Source: an uncultured Methylocystaceae bacterium (GTDB taxonomy: Bacteria > Pseudomonadota > Alphaproteobacteria > Rhizobiales > Beijerinckiaceae). From it: a stretch of DNA of 40,017 bases. Shown here piece by piece: positions 35,807-40,017 of the stretch; position 1 is the first letter of the stretch, and each line of letters begins with the position of its first letter. Made by a program: the position numbers and the translations under genes. The DNA lies in assembly GCA_937870755.1 (NCBI GenBank), contig CALMZV010000124.1, forward strand, positions 1 through 40,017, read 5' to 3'. The notes beneath the pieces were generated by a model, which saw only the letters and a program-made list of their open reading frames with translations, did no database searches and had not been told where the DNA came from.

Positions 35807-37126
35807 ATGCCCAGGCTATCGATCGGCAGCGGCCTCGTGCTGCGTCAGGCGCTGTTTCTTCTGCTCATTGTCGGGCTCGGCCTCTACGCCTATGCGGCGG
35901 CGGTCGATCTGGTGGCGCTGGCGCGGGAGGCGGCTGCGTCCCGCGCGCCGGAGGCGGCGGCCGGGGTCGCGGTGGCGGCCGAACGGCTGGAGCAATTGCT
36001 GCTCGGCGGCGTGGCGGCGATGTGCCTGGCCATTCTCGTGGTCATGATCCCGGTGCTCAACAACACGGTCGCCCGGCCCATTTCCGCGCTCGCCCGCCAG
36101 ATGGGCGAACTCGCCGAGGGCCGCTCCGAGATCGAGATCGAATATGCCGACCGCGACGACGAGATCGGCGAGATCGCGCGTGGTCTGGTGGCGTTGCGCG
36201 ACGAGCTCAAGAAAAACGCGGATCTGATGGAGGAGCTGAAGGCCCGCGACGACCGCGAGGCGCGTCTGATGCGCGATGCGGCGCTGCGCGAAGGGATTGA
36301 ACAGTTCGTCGGCGAGATCGCGCGGCTGATGGACGACCTCGGCCTCAAGACCCGGCGCATGTCGGAAGATTCCGAAATGATGATTTCGGCCGTGCGCCAC
36401 GCCAACGAAGGGTCCGATTCCGCCAAGACGGCGGCCAATGCGGCCGCCTCCAACGTGTCCTCGGTCGCCGGCGCGGCCGAGCAACTGCTGGACGCCATCG
36501 AGGAGATCAGCCGGCAGGTGGTGGACTCCACCGGCGTCGTGAAGGAGGCGGTCGCCCAGACCGAGAAATCCAGTTCCGGCATGGCGCGGCTGTCGACGGC
36601 CGCCGCGCGCGTCGGCGACGTGGTCGAACTCATCTCGCGCATCGCCGCGCAGACGAATTTGCTGGCGCTCAACGCCACCATCGAGGCCGCGCGGGCGGGC
36701 GAAGCGGGGCGCGGCTTCGCTGTCGTGGCGCAGGAGGTGAAGACGCTCGCCACGCGCACCGCCAAGGCGACGCAGGACATCGCCGAACAGATCGCCGAAA
36801 TGCAGGCCGCCACCGACCAGTCCGTCGGCGCCATCGACGCCATCCGCGACAAGATCGCGGCGGTGGAACGCATTTCCGCGATCATCGCGTCCGCCGTGCA
36901 CGAACAGGGCGCCTCCACGCAGGAGATCGTGCGCTCCACCCGCTCGGCCGCCGAAGGCGCGAGCGCCATGTCCGATCACGTCGGCGATGTCGCCAGGGCC
37001 GTGTCCGGCGCCAACGACAGCGTGGAATCGGTCGTGCGGCTGGCGCAGGATCTCGATGCGCTCGCCAACCGCATGCAGGCCAAGGCCGGCGATTTCTCGG
37101 GCGTGCTCAACCGCGCGAACGGCTAG
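35807..37126 (+). CDS. methyl-accepting chemotaxis protein with minimal periplasmic region
   Basis: 439 aa. Span 1 (about 12-34) and span 2 (about 64-84) enclose only about 30 periplasmic residues, rich in Ala and with no recognisable ligand domain. A HAMP linker (about 85-137) follows, then a long coiled-coil signalling domain. The conserved hairpin tip is [20 protein letters not shown] with [21 protein letters not shown] (about 276-315). There is no C-terminal NWETF-type receptor-methylase tether. It may sense membrane or cytoplasmic state rather than a periplasmic ligand. The ATG follows AAAGGTGAG. Confidence 0.93.
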   Translation: MPRLSIGSGLVLRQALFLLLIVGLGLYAYAAAVDLVALAREAAASRAPEAAAGVAVAAERLEQLLLGGVAAMCLAILVVMIPVLNNTVARPISALARQMGELAEGRSEIEIEYADRDDEIGEIARGLVALRDELKKNADLMEELKARDDREARLMRDAALREGIEQFVGEIARLMDDLGLKTRRMSEDSEMMISAVRHANEGSDSAKTAANAAASNVSSVAGAAEQLLDAIEEISRQVVDSTGVVKEAVAQTEKSSSGMARLSTAAARVGDVVELISRIAAQTNLLALNATIEAARAGEAGRGFAVVAQEVKTLATRTAKATQDIAEQIAEMQAATDQSVGAIDAIRDKIAAVERISAIIASAVHEQGASTQEIVRSTRSAAEGASAMSDHVGDVARAVSGANDSVESVVRLAQDLDALANRMQAKAGDFSGVLNRANG

Positions 37127-37141
37127 GGCGTTCCCGCTTCT

Positions 37142-37507
37142 CTACAGGTCCAGTTCGACCGCGCCCTCCACATGGCGCGGCAGGCGCCCGGGCGCGACGA
37201 AGATCGCGTCGCCGCGCAGCCCGCAGCTCTGCGCCTGTGCGTTGCGGGCGATCCAGTGGCGCGCCGCGCGCGACAGGCGCCGCCGCTTTTCCGGCGTGAT
37301 CGCGATGGCGGCGTCCTCCAGCGTCGGACGCGCCTTCACTTCCACGAACGCGATCACGCCGCCACGGCGCGCGATGATGTCGACCTCGCCGTCGCGGATG
37401 GAATACGAGCGCGCGAGGATCGAGTAGAAGCGCAGCCGCAGCCACGCCGCTGCGATCGTCTCGGCCCGCGCGCCGAACGCGCGCGCCTGCCGCCGGTCGC
37501 GCCTCAT
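37142..37507 (-). CDS. yraN: YraN family protein (predicted endonuclease-like, UPF0102)
   Basis: 121 aa. It has the restriction-endonuclease-like fold signature of UPF0102: Glu16, then GEVDIIARR with Asp43, and VEVKAR with Glu56 and Lys58, which form the D-x(n)-E-x-K pattern. Family function is not settled; a role in DNA processing is inferred from the fold. The start overlaps the rsmI stop by 4 bases, so the two are translationally coupled on the minus strand. Confidence 0.9.
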   Translation of the reverse strand: MRRDRRQARAFGARAETIAAAWLRLRFYSILARSYSIRDGEVDIIARRGGVIAFVEVKARPTLEDAAIAITPEKRRRLSRAARHWIARNAQAQSCGLRGDAIFVAPGRLPRHVEGAVELDL

Positions 37508-38427
37508 GGTTTGCGCGCCGCCGCCAGTTGCAGCGCGCGCGCGTAGACGAGGCGACGTTTGCGCCCGGTCTCACCGGCGACGATGTCGGCGGCGTCCTTC
37601 ACCGAATGACGCGCCAGCGCGGCTTCGATCCGCGCGTCGAGGTCGTCGGCGCCGGTCTCGCTGTCGGCGGCGACGGGCGGTCCGACCACGAGCACGATCT
37701 CGCCGCGCGGCGTCGCCTCACCGGCGTAGGCGGCGGCCAGCTCGCGCAGGGTCGCGCGACGCGTCTCCTCGAATTTCTTGGTCAGCTCGCGCGCGACGGC
37801 CGCCATGCGCGCCGCGCCGAGCACGGCGGCGCAATCGCCAAGCGTTTCGGCGATCCGGCGGGGCGATTCGTAGAAGACGAGCGTCGCCGGCAGGCCTGCG
37901 AGTTCGGCGAGCCGCGCGCGTCGCGCGGCGCCCCTGGGCGGCAGGAAGCCTTCGAACAGAAAGCGCTCGGGCGAAATGCCGCACGAGGCGAGCGCCGTCA
38001 GCACCGCCGAGGCGCCGGGCGCGGCCCTGATCGGAACGCCCGCGTCGAGACAGGCTTCCACCAGTTTGAAACCGGGGTCGGATACGAGCGGAGTGCCGGC
38101 GTCGGACACGAGCGCCAGCGCCGCGCCTTCGGCGAGCCGCGCCAGCATCTGCGGGCGCAGGGCGGCTTCGTTGTGCTCGTGGTAGGCCACCAGCGGCGTC
38201 GAAATACCGAAATGGGACAACAGGTTGCGAGTGACGCGGGTGTCCTCGGCGAGGATGGCGTCGGCGCCGGCCAGCGTTTCCAGCGCGCGCAGCGTGATGT
38301 CCTTGAGATTGCCGATGGGCGTGGCGGTGGGATGCAGGCCCGGCGCGAGCGGCGGCGCGGCGATGGTCTGGCCATGAAGAAGGAACCGGCGCTCCTGTTC
38401 GTGTTGCCGCGCCGCCACGCCCGCCAT
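37504..38427 (-). CDS. rsmI: 16S rRNA (cytidine1402-2'-O)-methyltransferase RsmI
   Basis: 307 aa. A tetrapyrrole-methylase-fold enzyme that methylates C1402 of 16S rRNA with AdoMet. The N-terminal signature reads TATPIGNLKDITLRALETL, followed by AEDTRVTRNLLSHFGI and the AdoMet loop SDAGTPLVSDPGFKLV. FEGFLPPRGAARRARL and FYESPRRIAETLGDC are typical. The C-terminal extension carries the second domain. The ATG at 38427 lies just beside a TTAACCAT box. The gene overlaps yraN and is divergent from the lipoprotein gene. Confidence 0.95.
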   Translation of the reverse strand: MAGVAARQHEQERRFLLHGQTIAAPPLAPGLHPTATPIGNLKDITLRALETLAGADAILAEDTRVTRNLLSHFGISTPLVAYHEHNEAALRPQMLARLAEGAALALVSDAGTPLVSDPGFKLVEACLDAGVPIRAAPGASAVLTALASCGISPERFLFEGFLPPRGAARRARLAELAGLPATLVFYESPRRIAETLGDCAAVLGAARMAAVARELTKKFEETRRATLRELAAAYAGEATPRGEIVLVVGPPVAADSETGADDLDARIEAALARHSVKDAADIVAGETGRKRRLVYARALQLAAARKP

Positions 38428-38430
38428 CCA

Positions 38431-38438
38431 TTAACCAT
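38431..38438. promoter_or_regulatory. TTAACCAT box (CtrA half-site) at the rsmI start
   Basis: A perfect TTAACCAT octamer sits 4 bases upstream of the rsmI start codon. This octamer is the half-site form of the CtrA motif. A second copy lies 72 bases away in the same gap. Confidence 0.35.
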
Positions 38439-38490
38439 GCCGGCGACGGACGCGGCCCGCGCGCCGCCCATCCCACGCATTTCGGCCTTG

Positions 38491-38519
38491 ATTTTGGTAT
38501 GCTTAACCATTCGTTGCAA
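38491..38519 (-). promoter_or_regulatory. possible sigma-70 promoter for rsmI
   Basis: On the minus strand, TTGCAA (38519-38514) is 17 bases from CAAAAT (38496-38491), each 4 of 6 matches to the -35 and -10 consensus. It overlaps the TTAACCAT box at 38503, which would let a bound regulator block or aid it. Weak evidence. Confidence 0.25.
38503..38517. promoter_or_regulatory. TTAACCAT box (CtrA-type, TTAA-N7-TTGC)
   Basis: TTAACCATTCGTTGC has a perfect first half and two of four bases of the second half of the CtrA motif TTAA-N7-TTAA. It lies 101 bases before the chosen lipoprotein start and 76 bases from the rsmI start. It is same-orientation with the copy at 38431. Confidence 0.4.
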
Positions 38520-38617
38520 GGCGCGCGGCACAATTGGCGCGCAAGGGCTGGCCGCAAGGGGCGGCGGACGTGTGGTCCTGGACGAATGTTCCGGGCGGGC
38601 GGCCGGTGGAGGGTTTC

Positions 38618-39844
38618 TTGAAGACGATTTCCGTTTCCGTCGGTTCGGCCCGCGCGGCCTCTGTTATGCGCGTGTTGGGCGCGCTCGCCGCCGCGCTTGC
38701 GCTCGCAGGCTGCGGCCCATCCGGGTTCGGCGGCCCGCGCGGCGATCTGCCCGCGGCTCCGCCGCAGACCCAGGCCCCGCCGTCCGGTCCCGTCGCCGGC
38801 CAGACCATCGGCGCGGGTCCTGTGCGGGTGGCGCTGATCGCGCCGTTGACGCAAGGGTCGGGTCCGAGCGTGGTCGGCCAGTCGTTGCGCAACGCCGTCG
38901 AACTCGCGGTGACCGAGACGGGCGTCAACGACATCACGGTGCTGGTGAAGGACGATCAGTCGACGCCTGACGGCGCGCGCGCGGCGACGCAGGCCGCGCT
39001 GTCGGAGGGCGCCGAACTTGTCATCGGCCCGCTTTTTGCGGGCAACGTGAAAGAGGCCGGCCGCGTCGCGCGCGCCGCCGGCAAGCCCGTCATCGCCTTC
39101 TCGACCGACGCTTCGGCCGCCGCGCGCGGCGTCTATCTCCTGTCGTTCATGGTCGAGTCTTATGTCGACCGCATCGTCGATTACGCGGCCGCGCGCGGCA
39201 AGAGGTCGATCGCCGCTCTGATTCCCGAGAACGACTACGGCAACGTGGCGGCGGGCGCTTTCCAGACGGCGGCGGCGCGCGCGGGCCTGCGCGTGATGGC
39301 GGTCGAACGCTACCGGCCGGGCGCCGTCAAGGACGCCGCCGCCCGCATCGGCGCGCTCGGCGGCCAGATCGATTCGCTCTTCATTCCCGAACAGGCCGAG
39401 GCGATGGGCGCCGTCGCGCGCGAGCTCGCGGCCGCCGACATCGATCCCAAACGCGTCCAGATTCTCGGCACGGGTCTTTGGAACGACGCGCGCGTGCTGA
39501 AATTGCCGGCGTTGCAGGGCGCGTGGTTCGCGGCGCCGGAAAACGCCGGATTCAATGCGTTCGCGCAGCGCTATCGCGCGAAGTTCAACTCGGACCCCAC
39601 GCGCATCGCCACGCTCGCCTTCGACGCGACGACGCTCGCCATCGCGCTCGCGCGCAGCCAGGGGCCGCAGCGCTATTCGGAAGGCGTGCTGACGAACCCG
39701 TCAGGCTTCAACGGCGCGGACGGCGTGTTCCGCTTCCGGCCCGACGGCGCGAACGAACGCGGACTTTCGGTGCTCCAGATCGGCAACGGCACGACGACCA
39801 TCGTCAGTCCCGCGCCGCGGTCGTTCTCAGGCAATCCGTCGTAG
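38618..39844 (+). CDS. penicillin-binding protein activator-like lipoprotein (LpoA / periplasmic-binding fold)
   Basis: 408 aa from a TTG start that has GGAGGG upstream; the alternatives are ATG at 38666 (no ribosome site) and ATG at 38534. The N-terminus is a lipoprotein signal with lipobox LALAGC, the lipidated residue being Cys32. A Pro/Ala-rich linker is followed by a type-1 periplasmic-binding fold starting VRVALIAPLTQGSG, with VIGPLFAGNVKEAG and ALIPENDYGNVAAGAF. This resembles LpoA C-terminal domains and ABC-type amino-acid binding proteins. No permease genes adjoin it and rsmI is divergent, which is the LpoA context. It probably acts at the outer membrane on peptidoglycan synthesis. 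Confidence 0.82.
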   Translation: MKTISVSVGSARAASVMRVLGALAAALALAGCGPSGFGGPRGDLPAAPPQTQAPPSGPVAGQTIGAGPVRVALIAPLTQGSGPSVVGQSLRNAVELAVTETGVNDITVLVKDDQSTPDGARAATQAALSEGAELVIGPLFAGNVKEAGRVARAAGKPVIAFSTDASAAARGVYLLSFMVESYVDRIVDYAAARGKRSIAALIPENDYGNVAAGAFQTAAARAGLRVMAVERYRPGAVKDAAARIGALGGQIDSLFIPEQAEAMGAVARELAAADIDPKRVQILGTGLWNDARVLKLPALQGAWFAAPENAGFNAFAQRYRAKFNSDPTRIATLAFDATTLAIALARSQGPQRYSEGVLTNPSGFNGADGVFRFRPDGANERGLSVLQIGNGTTTIVSPAPRSFSGNPS

Positions 39845-39845
39845 G

Positions 39846-40017
39846 GCGCGACTGCGCGCCCGAGCCGATGCGAGGATCGCGCGGCGCGCTTTGCGCCGGG
39901 CCCCCCGAACGGCCGCAGGTCGTTCGCGAGCGCGACTGCGCGCCCGAGCCGATGCGAGGCTTGCGCGGCGCGCTTTGCGCCGGGCCCCCCGAACGGCCGC
40001 AGGTCGTTCGCGAGCGC
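39846..40017. repeat. 84-bp tandem direct repeat, at least two copies, running off the window
   Basis: Copy 1 is 39846-39929 and copy 2 is 39930-40013, differing at only two positions (around 39876-39878 versus 39960-39962); the first four bases of a third copy follow at the edge. Each unit contains inverted repeats: GGCGC-GCTTT-GCGCC, and CGAACG paired with CGTTCG across a 9-base loop. It begins 2 bases after the lipoprotein stop codon. No spacer separates the units, so it is not a CRISPR array. Confidence 0.9.

Noticed and set aside
38618-39844. Branched-chain amino-acid ABC transporter binding protein (LivJ-like)
   Set aside because: The fold is similar, but there is a lipobox, no permease or ATPase gene nearby, and the gene is divergent from rsmI, the setting of LpoA-type activators. 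It remains a weaker alternative.
39846-40017. CRISPR array at the right edge
   Set aside because: The 84-base units are directly adjacent with no spacers, are much longer than CRISPR repeats and no cas gene is present.

Overview
The window is a gene-dense, strongly GC-rich piece of an alphaproteobacterial chromosome. The gene content and order point to the Hyphomicrobiales (Rhizobiales): rsmI-yraN beside a penicillin-binding-protein-activator-like lipoprotein gene, a GST gene followed by queG and a YeeZ-like reductase gene, CtrA-type TTAACCAT boxes, and an intergenic repeat of a kind common in that order. This placement is by inspection only. About 36 protein genes are present, all apparently intact. 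A tRNA-Ser(GGA) is cut by the left edge and a tandem repeat is cut by the right edge. No gene-free stretch exceeds 300 bases. No insertion sequence, phage, integrase or CRISPR array was seen.

Layout. 1-1250: tRNA-Ser and an LhgO-like FAD oxidoreductase. 1507-5769: a fatty-acid/acyl-CoA block with a type-10-like SDR dehydrogenase and two convergent thiolases sharing one symmetrical terminator. A TetR-family regulator is divergent from the second thiolase and has a small palindrome in its upstream region. 5862-11979: nitronate monooxygenase, a Tat-exported two-subunit molybdenum hydroxylase (IorA/IorB type) and malate synthase G. 12109-18230: GST, QueG, YeeZ-like reductase, DHA2 exporter, universal stress protein, then a two-gene copper module (DUF2946-like protein and PCuAC chaperone). 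18268-19989: glucan glucosyltransferase OpgH on the minus strand.

20121-24678 holds the least conventional block. It has four tightly coupled plus-strand genes: an MDR oxidoreductase with an SRGTE motif where the zinc cysteine normally lies, a 6-pyruvoyl-tetrahydropterin-synthase homologue lacking its catalytic residues, a GT4 glycosyltransferase and a SAM methyltransferase. They face a cytochrome b561 gene and a RibD-C-type pteridine/pyrimidine reductase gene on the minus strand. I infer a pathway that makes or decorates a pterin-like or other small molecule. This is the best candidate here for an undescribed system.

24815-35678 is mostly housekeeping: GST, pheS-pheT, then dapB, gpmA and alkB on the plus strand, and grpE, glnD and gshB on the minus strand. 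35807-39844: a chemoreceptor with a minimal periplasmic part and a near-consensus CtrA site upstream, yraN and rsmI on the minus strand, and the lipoprotein gene divergent from rsmI with two TTAACCAT boxes in the shared promoter region. The window ends in an 84-bp structured tandem repeat that runs off the edge.

Many short same-strand overlaps (ATGA or GTGA) indicate translational coupling: iorA-iorB, queG-yeeZ-like, the PTPS-like/GT/methyltransferase series, gpmA-alkB and rsmI-yraN.
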